From positions 81,025 to 145,024 of the forward strand of contig DASXSF010000105.1 in assembly GCA_036506155.1 (NCBI GenBank): a DNA stretch of 64,000 bases. Reading direction: 5' to 3'. This document shows positions 33,097-41,469 of this stretch, piece after piece. This DNA is from DASXRA01 sp036506155 (lineage in GTDB: Bacteria > Actinomycetota > Actinomycetes > Mycobacteriales > Jatrophihabitantaceae). The first letter of the stretch is position 1, and each line of letters begins with the position of its first letter. The notes under the pieces were generated by a model that saw nothing but the letters and a program-made list of their open reading frames with translations, did not search any database and was not told the origin of the DNA. A program made the position numbers and the translations under genes.

Positions 33097-34120
33097 TGAG
33101 CCGTGTCGCGCCGGCCCAATCCTGCATGTCCTGCGACGGATGCACGTACCGCACGCCGAGGGCCTCGTCTGCCGCGGACACCGCGAGGTCGTTGCCGACG
33201 TAGATCTCGACGTGGCTGATGGGGCTGTAGAGGAAGATCAGGTCGCCGGGTAGCAGCTGGTTGTAGGAGACATGCTTGCCGTAGTTGTACTGCGCATCCG
33301 CCTCGTGCGGCAGGCTGACGCCGCCTTGCTGCCAGGCCATCATCGTCAATCCGGAGCAGTCGAAGGCGTCCGGGCCCGCTGCGGCGAAAACGTACGCCTT
33401 GCCGACCTGCGCGACCGCGTAGTTGACGGCAGCCTGGGCGCGAGCATTCGGTGCCTTGCCGACGCCGATGTTGCCCACGGCGCGGGGCACCGTGCCACTA
33501 CTCGTGTAAGTCGCCTGTTGCTGCGCCGTCAACGTGGCGAGGAGGTCTTTGAACTTCTGCGTATCGGCTTGGAGGTGCTTCTTTTGCTTGTCGAGCTCGG
33601 CCGCCGTGGCCTGCGCGGCCGCGAGCAGCTTGGAAGCTTGCGCCTGCGCAGCCTTGGCCTTCGCCCGGATCGCCTTGATCTGCGCCACGATCTCCGCGCG
33701 GTGCGACGAGATGAGCGTCAGCGTGTCCAGCGTGTCGAGGTAGCTTTGCCCGTTGCGACTGGTGAGCAGCGCGCCGGCGTGGCTGAAGGACGACGACTCG
33801 TATTCAGCGGTGATGGTCCGGCTGAGGCGAGCGCGCGCCTTGTCGAAGTCGGCGGCAGCGGCGAGTGCGGTGCGCTGGGCGGTGTCCGCGGCCTTCTGCT
33901 CGGCCTTCACCTCGCCTGCGGCTTTGTTGTATTGCTCGGCCAGGACCTCATTCTGATGGGCGAGCTTGTCGAGTCTTGCTTTGACTTCCTCGATCGTGGG
34001 CTGTCCTGGGGTCGCTCCTGCCATATGGGGCAGGACAACGGCACCCGTTCCGACGAGGGCGGCCAGTGCGGCACCGGCTAGAAGCGATCGAACACGGCTG
34101 GGGACCCGAGTCAACGCCAC
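33092..34120 (-). CDS. Secreted NlpC/P60 (C40) peptidoglycan endopeptidase
   Basis: 342 residues from the GTG at 34120, with AAGGAG 11 bases upstream. A signal peptide ends around GATP (about residue 37). A long coiled-coil region (about 40-200, rich in Ala, Lys and Gln) precedes the NlpC/P60 domain (about 228-342) with catalytic Cys in AFDCSGLTM (about 254) and His in SPISHVEIYVG (about 303). Similar to RipA/Rv2190c-type D,L-endopeptidases that split peptide stems during growth; the coiled coil probably inhibits or positions the enzyme. Expression is very likely governed by the c-di-AMP riboswitch directly upstream. Confidence 0.95.
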   Translation of the reverse strand: MALTRVPSRVRSLLAGAALAALVGTGAVVLPHMAGATPGQPTIEEVKARLDKLAHQNEVLAEQYNKAAGEVKAEQKAADTAQRTALAAAADFDKARARLSRTITAEYESSSFSHAGALLTSRNGQSYLDTLDTLTLISSHRAEIVAQIKAIRAKAKAAQAQASKLLAAAQATAAELDKQKKHLQADTQKFKDLLATLTAQQQATYTSSGTVPRAVGNIGVGKAPNARAQAAVNYAVAQVGKAYVFAAAGPDAFDCSGLTMMAWQQGGVSLPHEADAQYNYGKHVSYNQLLPGDLIFLYSPISHVEIYVGNDLAVSAADEALGVRYVHPSQDMQDWAGATRLT

Positions 34121-34137
34121 GGTCGGCGGAACTCCTT

Positions 34138-34345
34138 CTTCCTCGACCGCCTACCGGGTTAGCTGACGGGTTCGGGCCGGAAGAAGCCCTACGGCGCGGG
34201 GGTCCATCGCGACACCGTCGCGACAAACCGCCGTCCCGATTCACCCCGGTGCTACTCGTGGGTCCCCGGTTCGCTGGCCCCGACACCCTGCCCCGCATAC
34301 AGAGCATCGACACCGCTGCGATTCAGCGGTAACTCTCCGTGACCC
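34138..34345 (-). promoter_or_regulatory. c-di-AMP (ydaO/yuaA) riboswitch upstream of NlpC/P60 gene
   Basis: On the minus strand the leader carries the conserved blocks in order: GAACCGGGGACCCACGAG, CCGGGGTGAATC, GTAGGGCTTCTTCCGG, CCCGAACCCGTCAGCTAAC and CGGTAGGCGGTCGAGG, then the AAGGAG ribosome site. These match the ydaO class, which in actinobacteria often precedes cell-wall hydrolase genes and turns expression off when c-di-AMP is high. The 3' border is firm; the 5' border is approximate. Between its 5' end and the small gene ending at 34445 I see only presumed promoter sequence. Confidence 0.92.
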
Positions 34346-34444
34346 CCCCGGTTTGGGGAGCCAGTGGGCCGGAAAGTCGCGCAAAGGTTACGACACCACA
34401 GGCGCCGCAGCAATGACCGGGGGGTGCCCTCTTTTTGGCGCCGC

Positions 34445-34648
34445 TTACGCTGTATCACGGTGCGTAACGGTGACGAGCGGGACGAGCCGCAGTGGTGGGA
34501 CCAGCCCCTCGTCCGCAAGGGCGCCGACGGCCCGATGCTCCGGCTCGTCGAAGTCAACGGCCCTGCCCGCAGTGCCAAGTAATGCTGTGACGACGCAGTC
34601 ACGACAGGCTATGTCACGCACGTGGCAGGTCTCACAGTCGATGATCAT
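34445..34648 (-). CDS. Small conserved actinobacterial CxxC protein
   Basis: 67 residues with GGAGG eight bases before the ATG. It starts MIIDCETCHVRDIACRDCVV, so four Cys (CxxC...CxxC) sit within the first 20 residues and could bind zinc or an Fe-S cluster. The rest has FDEPEHRAVGALADEGLVPP. I recall very similar short proteins upstream of NlpC/P60 genes in other actinobacteria, but no function. It stands just upstream of the riboswitch-controlled gene. Confidence 0.8.
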   Translation of the reverse strand: MIIDCETCHVRDIACRDCVVTALLGTAGRAVDFDEPEHRAVGALADEGLVPPLRLVPLVTVTHRDTA

Positions 34649-34722
34649 TCGATCGCCTCCGTCGTTTGCTCGGCGTTCTCGACGAGGCTAGGAAGCGGTG
34701 CCGACAATTTCGGGATGCCGTA

Positions 34723-36027
34723 TCAAGCCAGCCCGAAACGCGCGAGCAGTACCGCCGCGTCGGCCGTCCACGCGCCGGCGCGCCCGACGTCGAGCGCCAC
34801 CTGCCGGTCCGACGACACGACGAGTAACGGTCGCCCGGGCGGCTCGGCCGCGACGAGCCGCCGGATCAGGTCGTCGGCGATTTCGTCAGGCGCGCTGAAC
34901 AACACCCGGACGCTGCGCGGCGTCGGCGGCATCGCAGGCGGGCGCTGCCCTCCGTCGAATGCGACCGTGATCTCGGCGCCGGAGCGGGCCGCCACGGCCG
35001 CCAGCGCGCTGATCAGGCGAGTGCGCTGGTCCGCGAGCGGCAAGTCGCCGTACCCGGCCTTGGTCACGTTGTAGCCGTCCACAATCAGGTGCGCGTGGGG
35101 AAGCGCGAGCAGGCCATCGAGCGCCGCAGGATCGCTGACGACCCGTCGCTGCATACGGGCCTCCGCCGAGCCGACTGTGTCAGCCGGACGCATAGCAGGC
35201 GCGGGCAACGACAGCTCCCGTCGAATGCCGGCCGCCGCATCGGTGAGCGTGTCGACGAGCAGCCACAGCCGGGCGTCGTCCATGTCGCGCTCGGCACGCG
35301 CACCCCGGCGCGCCGACTCCACGGCCCGTTCCAGCTCGTTGATGCGGGATCGCAGCCGGCGGGTCTCGGTCTCCCGGGCGTTCTCGGCAGCCTCCGCGCG
35401 ACGGGTCGCATCGTCCGCGGCCGCCTCGGCCTCGTCACGCGCCCGCTCGACGGCGCGCAGCTCACCGGTGCGGGCGCGCAGCTGCTTGCGCAGCTCGGTG
35501 AGCTCTGCCTCGGCCGCACCCGCCGCGCTCGCCACCGCGGCCTTCCCCTGCGCCACTTCGGCGCGCAGCCGCCCTTTGAGCTCGTCGATACGGGCGCGCA
35601 GCTGCGCGACCTCGGCGGCGCTGGCCTTGCTGTCCACGCGCTCGGCCGCATGGCGCTCATTCGCCTCCGCGACGACACGCTGCCAGTCGGCCGGCCGCAG
35701 CAGGTATGCGACGACGGCTGTGTCGACCGGGTCGGACGCCGCCGTGGACTCCCCGCCGCGCACAGCCGCGGCGAGCTCGGGCAGCGCGTCGGCGATCGCC
35801 TCAGCAACCCGGGCTCGGAAGGCGTCGTCAGCGTCCAAGACGGCGGCGAGCTGCGTGGCCCCCAGGCGTGCCCGCTTCGTCGGGGTGAAGCGAGCGAGCG
35901 GCCGCAGGGAGGCCGGCAGCTCCTCCGGCGGCAACCGGCCGACCAGGTCAGCCGTGATCGTGACCAGCTGCTGGCGGGCAGGCTCACTCAGCACAACATG
36001 GTCGTGCCCGCCCTGCTCACCGGTCAT
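34723..36027 (-). CDS. NYN-domain (YacP-like) putative RNA-binding nuclease
   Basis: 434 residues. The N-terminal ~125 residues are a helical domain with PLARFTPTKRAR. A long charged coiled coil spans about 135-255 (Arg, Glu and Ala heptads). The C-terminal NYN/PIN-like domain (about 310-434) has AHLIVDGYNVTKAGYG, VAFDGGQ and VVSSDRQV, which provide the acidic metal ligands. NYN domains of the YacP/Rae1 type cut RNA, some on ribosomes. The coiled coil probably dimerises the protein or contacts a partner. Its target is unknown. It is divergent from the DEDDh/GIY-YIG nuclease gene. Confidence 0.88.
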   Translation of the reverse strand: MTGEQGGHDHVVLSEPARQQLVTITADLVGRLPPEELPASLRPLARFTPTKRARLGATQLAAVLDADDAFRARVAEAIADALPELAAAVRGGESTAASDPVDTAVVAYLLRPADWQRVVAEANERHAAERVDSKASAAEVAQLRARIDELKGRLRAEVAQGKAAVASAAGAAEAELTELRKQLRARTGELRAVERARDEAEAAADDATRRAEAAENARETETRRLRSRINELERAVESARRGARAERDMDDARLWLLVDTLTDAAAGIRRELSLPAPAMRPADTVGSAEARMQRRVVSDPAALDGLLALPHAHLIVDGYNVTKAGYGDLPLADQRTRLISALAAVAARSGAEITVAFDGGQRPPAMPPTPRSVRVLFSAPDEIADDLIRRLVAAEPPGRPLLVVSSDRQVALDVGRAGAWTADAAVLLARFGLA

Positions 36028-36102
36028 GCCGCGAGATTACGTCGCGGCGTGTCGCGTGCGCTGTCACGTTTTCCGTCAGACCCTGGACCTACCGTCCAGG
36101 GC

Positions 36103-37875
36103 GTGACGGCAGCGCCCAGCGAGATCATGATTCAGCCGAGCTTCGACGAGCTGGACGAGCCGCTGCGCGAAACGACGTTCACAGTGGTCGATCTCGAGAC
36201 GACGGGCGGTGCCGCCGGGTCGGATTCGATCACCGAGATCGGCGCGGTGAAGGTTCGCACCGGGGCCGTTATAGGCGAATTCCAGACACTGGTTGACCCG
36301 GGCCGGTCAATTGACCCATACGTGAGCGTGCTCACCGGAATCACCGACGCCATGGTCGCCACGGCGCCATCCATCGGGGCCGTTGTGCCGGCGTTCCTCG
36401 AGTTCGCACAGGGCAGCGTGCTGGTCGCGCACAACGCGCCGTTCGACGTGGGATTCCTCCGCACCGCGTGCACCACCCTGGACGTCGTGTGGCCGCGGTT
36501 CGAGGTGATCGACACCGCGGTGCTCGCGCGCCGCGTTCTCACCCGCGACGAGGTCCCGAACTGCCGGCTGCGCACCCTCGCGATCTACTTCCACGCCGGA
36601 ACCGAGCCGGTGCACCGCGCGCTTGCCGACGCACGAGCCACGGTCGACGTGCTGCATGGGCTGCTCGACCGGGTGGGCAACCTCGGCGTGCAGTCGCTGC
36701 CGGAGCTTCGCGCCTTCACCGCGCAGGTGTCCGACGCGCAGCGCCGAAAGCGGCACCTGGCCGACCAGTTGCCGTCGCGCCCCGGCGTGTACGTGTTCCG
36801 GGACGCGCGGGGCGAGCCGCTCTACGTCGGCACCAGCCGCAACCTGCGCGCCCGGGTGCGGCAGTATTTCGTTGCCAGCGAGACGCGCAGCCGCATGGGC
36901 GAGATGGTCGGGTTGGCCGAGCGCGTCGATGCGATCGAGTGCGCCCACCCGCTCGAGGCACAGGTACGCGAGCTGCGGCTCATCGCCGCGTACAAGCCGC
37001 GCTATAACCGCCGGTCGAAGTTTCCGGAACGCTCCATGTGGCTCAAGCTCACCGATGAGGCGTTCCCGCGATTGTCCATCGTGCGTGAGCGCCGCGACGA
37101 CAGCGCGTCGTACCTTGGCCCGCTGCGCTCGCGCCGCCAGGCCGAGACGGTGCGCGACGCGATTCACGATGCCGTGCCGCTGCGCCAGTGCAGCGATCGT
37201 CTGTCGCTGCGCCGCTTCGTACGCGCAGCGTGCTCGTCGGCGGGCATCGGCCGTTGCTCGGCGCCGTGCGAGCACACCGATGCCCGCCCTTACGCCGAGC
37301 TGGTCACCATCGTGCGCGCGGCCTGGACGGGCGACGTGCGCCCGCTGGTCGAGCCGCTGCGCGAGCGGCTGGCTCGGCTGTCCGGCGAGCAGCGCTTCGA
37401 GCATGCCGCTGTGGTGCGCGACCGGGTCGCTGCTCTGGTGCGGGCCTGCGCCCGGATGCAGCGCCTCGACGCGCTGACGGTCATCGGTGAAATGGTCGCG
37501 GCGCGCCCCGACGGTTCCGGGGGGTGGCAGCTGTCGGTCGTTCGGTACGGACGCCTCGCCGCCGCCGGCGTCGCTCCCCGCGGCACGCCGCCGTGGCCGG
37601 TCGTTGACGCGCTGATGGCCACCGCGGAGACGGTCACCGCCCGCGCCGGGCCGCTACGGGCGGCGCTGGCCGAGGAGACAGAGTGCATCCTGCGGTGGCT
37701 CGACGAGCCCGGCATCCGGCTGGTCCTGACCTCGCAACCCTGGGCATCGCCCGCCTTCGGCGCCGGCGGGATGCGCGCGTTTCTCGGCAGCGATGCAGGC
37801 CGCAACACCTTCGACCCATTCGCCGACCGGCGCCACCTGCCCATGTCGCACCGCCCGGCGCGCGCGTCTGCGTAG
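36103..37875 (+). CDS. DEDDh exonuclease / UvrC-like GIY-YIG nuclease fusion
   Basis: 590 residues from the GTG at 36103 (ATG 36127 is possible). The N-terminal exonuclease resembles the PolIII epsilon proofreading fold: TVVDLETTGG (Asp30, Glu32), AHNAPFDVGFL and HRALADARATVD (His and Asp). The second half is a GIY-YIG nuclease (PGVYVFRDARGEPLYVGTS, about 226-244), like the incision domain of UvrC/Cho, then a UvrC-like Cys segment (CSSAGIGRCSAPCE) and a UvrB-contact-like helix (SGEQRFEHAAVVRDRV). This architecture is known in actinobacteria (M. tuberculosis Rv2191, also beside trpD). It probably incises and trims damaged DNA. The reading frame is open upstream to 35089 only as antisense of the NYN gene. 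Confidence 0.92.
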   Translation: MTAAPSEIMIQPSFDELDEPLRETTFTVVDLETTGGAAGSDSITEIGAVKVRTGAVIGEFQTLVDPGRSIDPYVSVLTGITDAMVATAPSIGAVVPAFLEFAQGSVLVAHNAPFDVGFLRTACTTLDVVWPRFEVIDTAVLARRVLTRDEVPNCRLRTLAIYFHAGTEPVHRALADARATVDVLHGLLDRVGNLGVQSLPELRAFTAQVSDAQRRKRHLADQLPSRPGVYVFRDARGEPLYVGTSRNLRARVRQYFVASETRSRMGEMVGLAERVDAIECAHPLEAQVRELRLIAAYKPRYNRRSKFPERSMWLKLTDEAFPRLSIVRERRDDSASYLGPLRSRRQAETVRDAIHDAVPLRQCSDRLSLRRFVRAACSSAGIGRCSAPCEHTDARPYAELVTIVRAAWTGDVRPLVEPLRERLARLSGEQRFEHAAVVRDRVAALVRACARMQRLDALTVIGEMVAARPDGSGGWQLSVVRYGRLAAAGVAPRGTPPWPVVDALMATAETVTARAGPLRAALAEETECILRWLDEPGIRLVLTSQPWASPAFGAGGMRAFLGSDAGRNTFDPFADRRHLPMSHRPARASA

Positions 37876-37929
37876 CGACCGCTTCTACGATGAGCGGCGA
37901 CGAGGCTCGGGCGAAGAGCAGGAGCAGCC

Positions 37930-38217
37930 GTGATCACCGCGATCGTGATGGTGTCGGTCGAGACCGACAAGATCCCCGAAGTGGCGCAGCAGATCGCCGA
38001 CCTCGACGGGGTCAGCGAGGTCTACTCGGTGGCAGGCGATGCCGACCTCATCGCTGTGGTGCGCGTGCGCGAGTTCGACCAGATCGCCGAGGTCATCGCC
38101 GGGCGGCTGTCCAAGGTGCCCGGCGTCGTGCACACCGACACGCACATCGCGTTCCGCGCCTACTCCCGTCACGATCTCGACGCGGCGTTCTCGATCGGCG
38201 TCGAGTCAGCCGACTGA
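37930..38217 (+). CDS. Lrp/AsnC ligand-binding (RAM) domain protein
   Basis: 95 residues from a GTG with AGGAG upstream. It consists only of the alpha/beta RAM fold: AIVMVSVETDKIPEVAQQIA, VSEVYSVAGDADLIAVVRV and GVVHTDTHIAFRAYS. The helix-turn-helix half of Lrp is absent, as in other stand-alone RAM proteins. It could bind an amino acid and modulate a partner; the neighbouring trpD gene makes an aromatic amino acid link tempting but unproven. Confidence 0.9.
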   Translation: MITAIVMVSVETDKIPEVAQQIADLDGVSEVYSVAGDADLIAVVRVREFDQIAEVIAGRLSKVPGVVHTDTHIAFRAYSRHDLDAAFSIGVESAD

Positions 38218-38274
38218 TTCATCCGCCTGGCGCGAGCGCGCCGTGTGGTTTGCGTCTCCACTCGCCGCGTGATC

Positions 38275-38309
38275 TTGGACTTGTGGTCGCTATTCGACCA
38301 GAAGTCCAA
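38275..38309. terminator. Bidirectional hairpin between RAM gene and trpD
   Basis: TTGGACTTGTGGTCG (38275-38289) and CGACCAGAAGTCCAA (38295-38309) pair over 14 of 15 positions around a 5-base loop CTATT. It ends two bases before the trpD stop, so it can serve both converging genes. The rest of the 94-bp gap shows nothing else. Confidence 0.82.
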
Positions 38310-38311
38310 CG

Positions 38312-39370
38312 TCACGAGCCATGGGCCAGGTTCCGTGCCCCCTGGCTGGCTGCGACCCACCGCTCGAGCAGGTGCGCGGCCGCGCCGGAGTCGATAGCGC
38401 GGCGTGCCTCGTCGATGCCCGCAGCGATCGCGGTGTCCACTGTGGACGGTGCGCCGACACCGTCGTAGGTCGCAATGGCCGCCCCGGCGTTGAGCAGAAC
38501 GGCATCCCGGGCGCCGCCGCCGCGCCCGGCGAGTACCTCGCGCACCACGCTCGCGTTGTAGGGCCGGTCACCGCCACGCAGCTCGTCGGGTGCGGCTATC
38601 GCAAGCCCGAATGCGCGCGGGTCGACGGTCGTCTCGTGGACGCGGCCGTCGGTGGCGACCCACATGCTCGAGGTCGTGGTGGTGGTCAGCTCGTCCAAGC
38701 CGTCGTCGCCCCGGAACACGAGCGCGGTGTGGCCCCGCCGGGCGAACACCTCGGCCATCAACGGGGCCATGCGCCGGTCCGCGCAGCCCACCGCCGACGC
38801 GGCCGGCTGCGCCGGGTTGGTCAGCGGACCGAGCACATTGAACGCCGTCGGGACACCGATCTCGCGCCGCGGCGGTCCGGCGTGGCGCATGCCAGGGTGG
38901 AATACCGGTGCGAAGCAGAAACCGATACCTACCTCGGCGACGGTGGACGCCACCCCGTTCGCGCCCAGGTCGATCGCCACGCCCAGCTCTTCGAGGACAT
39001 CGGCCGAGCCGCACTGCGACGACGCGCTGCGGTTGCCATGCTTGACGACCGGCCGGCCCGATCCGGCGACCGCCAGGGCGGCCATCGTGGTGATGTTCAC
39101 CGTGTGGGCGAGGTCGCCGCCCGTGCCGACGATGTCGACGGCCCGCTTGTCAAGCCGTACCCGCGTCGCATGCGCCAGCATCGTGTCGACCAGTCCGGCC
39201 AGCTCCTCGGTGGTCTCACCCTTTGCACGCAACAGAACGACGAACGCGGCGAGCTGGGCGGGCGTCGCCGCGCCACTCATGATCTCGTCCATCGCCCAGG
39301 AGGTATCGGCCGCCGCCAGCGACTCGCCGCGCATGAGCGCGCCAAGCACCGCAGGCCAGGTGTGCTTCAT
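38312..39370 (-). CDS. trpD: Anthranilate phosphoribosyltransferase
   Basis: 352 residues. It joins anthranilate and PRPP in tryptophan synthesis. Signature residues: PRPP loop DIVGTGGDLAHT (GTGGD 82-86), KHGNRSASSQCGSADVLE (110-127) with the substrate Ser/Arg region, and the acidic metal pair in DGLDELTT. Length and fold are complete. It is isolated from other trp genes, as in mycobacteria, where trpD also adjoins ctaE. Confidence 0.96.
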   Translation of the reverse strand: MKHTWPAVLGALMRGESLAAADTSWAMDEIMSGAATPAQLAAFVVLLRAKGETTEELAGLVDTMLAHATRVRLDKRAVDIVGTGGDLAHTVNITTMAALAVAGSGRPVVKHGNRSASSQCGSADVLEELGVAIDLGANGVASTVAEVGIGFCFAPVFHPGMRHAGPPRREIGVPTAFNVLGPLTNPAQPAASAVGCADRRMAPLMAEVFARRGHTALVFRGDDGLDELTTTTTSSMWVATDGRVHETTVDPRAFGLAIAAPDELRGGDRPYNASVVREVLAGRGGGARDAVLLNAGAAIATYDGVGAPSTVDTAIAAGIDEARRAIDSGAAAHLLERWVAASQGARNLAHGS

Positions 39371-39390
39371 CGCCTTATTCCGCCTTGGGC

Positions 39391-39412
39391 CGAGCCGCGT
39401 CAGCGCTCATCG
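39391..39412 (-). repeat. Dispersed GC-rich element, short copy at a gene end
   Basis: On the minus strand it reads CCGATGAGCGCTGACGCGGC, and the stop codon of the receiver-like gene is part of it, exactly as at the pirin stop (CCGATGAGCGCT). Confidence 0.5.
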
Positions 39413-39829
39413 GACGACGGGGATGCCCGACAGCCGTTTGCGTAGCTGCTCGGCCACCACCTCGGCCGCTGCGATGGGATCCAGTGGCTGGATGATCACG
39501 CCGTCGGCAAGCGACCAGTGCGCAAGCCACTCGTCGTCCCGGCGTGCGACCAGGACGATGATCGGAGGGCAGTCGTCGATCTCGTATTTGAACTGCCGCG
39601 CCAGCCCCATACCGCCGGTGGGCTGCGCTTCGCCGTCGAGGATCACCAGGTCGATCTCACCCAGATCGATCTGCTCGACGACCTCGGCGCTGGTGGCGCA
39701 CTCGATCCAGTCGATGCGCGGCACGTCCGGGGCCGGGCGCCGTCCCACCGCGGTGCGCACCGCGGCCCGTATCTCGGCCCGGTTGCTGTAGACGACGACG
39801 GTCGCCGGAACGCTTGTCTGCGCGGCCAT
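39407..39829 (-). CDS. Receiver-domain-like regulatory protein
   Basis: 140 residues from the ATG at 39829. It has the alpha/beta shape of a response-regulator receiver: VVVYSNRAEIRAAVRTAV, LVILDGEAQP (Asp65 at the phosphorylation site) and IIVLVARRDD. The first acidic pair is lacking (strand 1 ends YSNR) and the conserved Lys is replaced (VIIQPLD), so normal phospho-signalling is doubtful. It has no output domain. Divergent from ctaE, 81 bp apart, a placement I recall from other actinobacteria. It may be a pseudo-receiver acting on respiration genes; inference only. Confidence 0.75.
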   Translation of the reverse strand: MAAQTSVPATVVVYSNRAEIRAAVRTAVGRRPAPDVPRIDWIECATSAEVVEQIDLGEIDLVILDGEAQPTGGMGLARQFKYEIDDCPPIIVLVARRDDEWLAHWSLADGVIIQPLDPIAAAEVVAEQLRKRLSGIPVVR

Positions 39830-39910
39830 GCCGGCATCGTATCCGCGGCCGGGCGGCCGGGCGGGACACGCCCTACCCCCCTGTCTCCGCCCGCTACGCG
39901 CACCGCAATA

Positions 39911-40582
39911 ATGCGATCTGTGACCTCGACTGCCAGTGCGCCGCGCTTCGAGTCCGGGCAGGTGCACTCGCTGACGCGGCCGAACCTGGTCAGCGTCGGC
40001 ACGATCGTGTGGCTCTCGAGCGAACTCATGTTCTTCGCCGGCCTGTTCGCGATGTACTTCACGATCCGTTCGGTGCACTCCGACCAGTGGCCGATGTGCC
40101 TCAAGCCAGTAGGTGCGGTCGGGGCTGCCTGCGACGAGAACGTGAATCTCGCGCTCTGGCACGGCATCCCGGCCTACGCGCTGCCGTTCACGATCATCCT
40201 CGTCGCGTCGAGCTTCACGTGTCAGTGGGGTGTGTTCGCTGCTGAGAAGGGCGACGTCTTCAAGCTGCGCCGCTGGTTCACGATCACGTTCGTGATGGGC
40301 CTGATCTTCGTGCTCGGGCAGGCGAACGAATACCGCATGCAGGTGAACGACGGCAACACCATCTCGCACACCGGCTACGGCTCCGTGTTCTTCCTGACCA
40401 CCGGTTTCCACGGCTTGCACGTCATCGGCGGGCTGGTCGCGTTCGTCTTCTACCTGATCCGTACAACGCTGGGACGATTCACGCCGGCCCAGGCAACGGC
40501 GGCGATCGTCGTCTCGTACTACTGGCACTTCGTCGACGTGGTGTGGATCGGTCTGTTCGCGACGATCTACTTGATCCGATGA
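39911..40582 (+). CDS. ctaE: Cytochrome c oxidase subunit III
   Basis: 223 residues, five transmembrane helices. Family motifs include WLSSELMFFAGLFAMYF, LGQANEY and FFLTTGFHGLHVIGGL, with the final helix YYWHFVDVVWIGLFATIYL. It stabilises the aa3 oxidase core and is the first gene of the ctaE-qcrCAB operon, as in other actinobacteria that form a bc1-aa3 supercomplex. ATG 39911 or GTG 39920 could be the start. Its stop overlaps an ATG of the qcrC frame. Confidence 0.96.
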   Translation: MRSVTSTASAPRFESGQVHSLTRPNLVSVGTIVWLSSELMFFAGLFAMYFTIRSVHSDQWPMCLKPVGAVGAACDENVNLALWHGIPAYALPFTIILVASSFTCQWGVFAAEKGDVFKLRRWFTITFVMGLIFVLGQANEYRMQVNDGNTISHTGYGSVFFLTTGFHGLHVIGGLVAFVFYLIRTTLGRFTPAQATAAIVVSYYWHFVDVVWIGLFATIYLIR

Positions 40583-40605
40583 CTAGCCCGGGAGAGGAGG
40601 GCCGC

Positions 40606-41469
40606 GTGAGTCACGACGTGGACGAGCTGGGCTTCGAGCCCGCCGTCTCGGCCACCGGCGCCGATCCCGAGCGTCCTGCGCTGAGCCGGAAGCGGACGCG
40701 CAAGCCGTGGCGCCGCCGCGTCGCTAGCGGCATGGCACTGCTGGTCGCGTTGGGCGCTGTCGGGGGTATCTACACCATATTCGCCGGCTCGTCCGGAGCG
40801 AACGACTCACACACCAGCCAGCACGACGTCGACGCCGGGCGCCTGCTGTACAACACGGCGTGCATCACCTGCCACGGCGCCAACCTCCAGGGCGTGCCGG
40901 GCCGTGGCCCGTCGCTGATCGGCGTCGGGTCCGCCGCGGTGTACTTCCAGGTCAGCACCGGGCGGATGCCCGCATCCGCGCAGGGTGGCAGCATGCCGCG
41001 AAAGACCTCGAAGTTCGACGCGGAGCAGATCGACCAGCTCGGCGCATTCGTCGAGTCGCTCGGAGGTGGCCCGCAGGTGCCCACGGGCGATCTGCGGGTG
41101 CCCGACGCGCAGCTGGGCGAAGGTGGCGAGCTGTTCCGGCTCAACTGCGCGTCCTGCCACGGGTCGACCGGCAAGGGCGCGCCGCTCTCCGCCGGCAAGA
41201 ACGCGCCGGGATTGCGCAGCGCCAGCGACCAGCAGATTTACACCGCCATGCTGACCGGCCCGGCGAACATGCCGGTGTTCAGCGACAACCAGCTGACCCC
41301 CCAGCAGAAGAAGGAGATCGTCAGCTACATACAGACCCTCGAGGCGTCCAAGGACCCGGGCGGGAACGGCTTGGACAGGATCGGCCCGGTGTCCGAGGGT
41401 CTGGTTATCTGGATTCTCGGCATCGGCGCGCTGATGATCGTGATCTTGTGGATCGGAGCGAAGACGTGA
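40606..41469 (+). CDS. qcrC: Diheme cytochrome c subunit of cytochrome bcc complex
   Basis: 287 residues from the GTG at 40606 with GGAGAGGAGGG upstream; an ATG at 40579 overlaps the ctaE stop but lacks such a site. An N-terminal membrane anchor (about 40-60) is followed by two cytochrome c domains with CITCH (86-90) and CASCH (181-185), with axial Met in GRMPAS and NMPVF, and a C-terminal transmembrane helix. Diheme QcrC passes electrons directly to the oxidase, replacing soluble cytochrome c. Its stop overlaps qcrA (GTGA). Confidence 0.96.
   Translation: MSHDVDELGFEPAVSATGADPERPALSRKRTRKPWRRRVASGMALLVALGAVGGIYTIFAGSSGANDSHTSQHDVDAGRLLYNTACITCHGANLQGVPGRGPSLIGVGSAAVYFQVSTGRMPASAQGGSMPRKTSKFDAEQIDQLGAFVESLGGGPQVPTGDLRVPDAQLGEGGELFRLNCASCHGSTGKGAPLSAGKNAPGLRSASDQQIYTAMLTGPANMPVFSDNQLTPQQKKEIVSYIQTLEASKDPGGNGLDRIGPVSEGLVIWILGIGALMIVILWIGAKT

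Noticed and set aside
35089..36102. Upstream extension of the DEDDh/GIY-YIG gene
   Set aside because: It is antisense to the NYN-domain gene and lacks homology to the exonuclease family.
38218..38270. Another copy of the dispersed element (GGCGCGAGCGCGCC)
   Set aside because: Only a GC-rich fragment matches; it lacks the ATGAGC half of the core.
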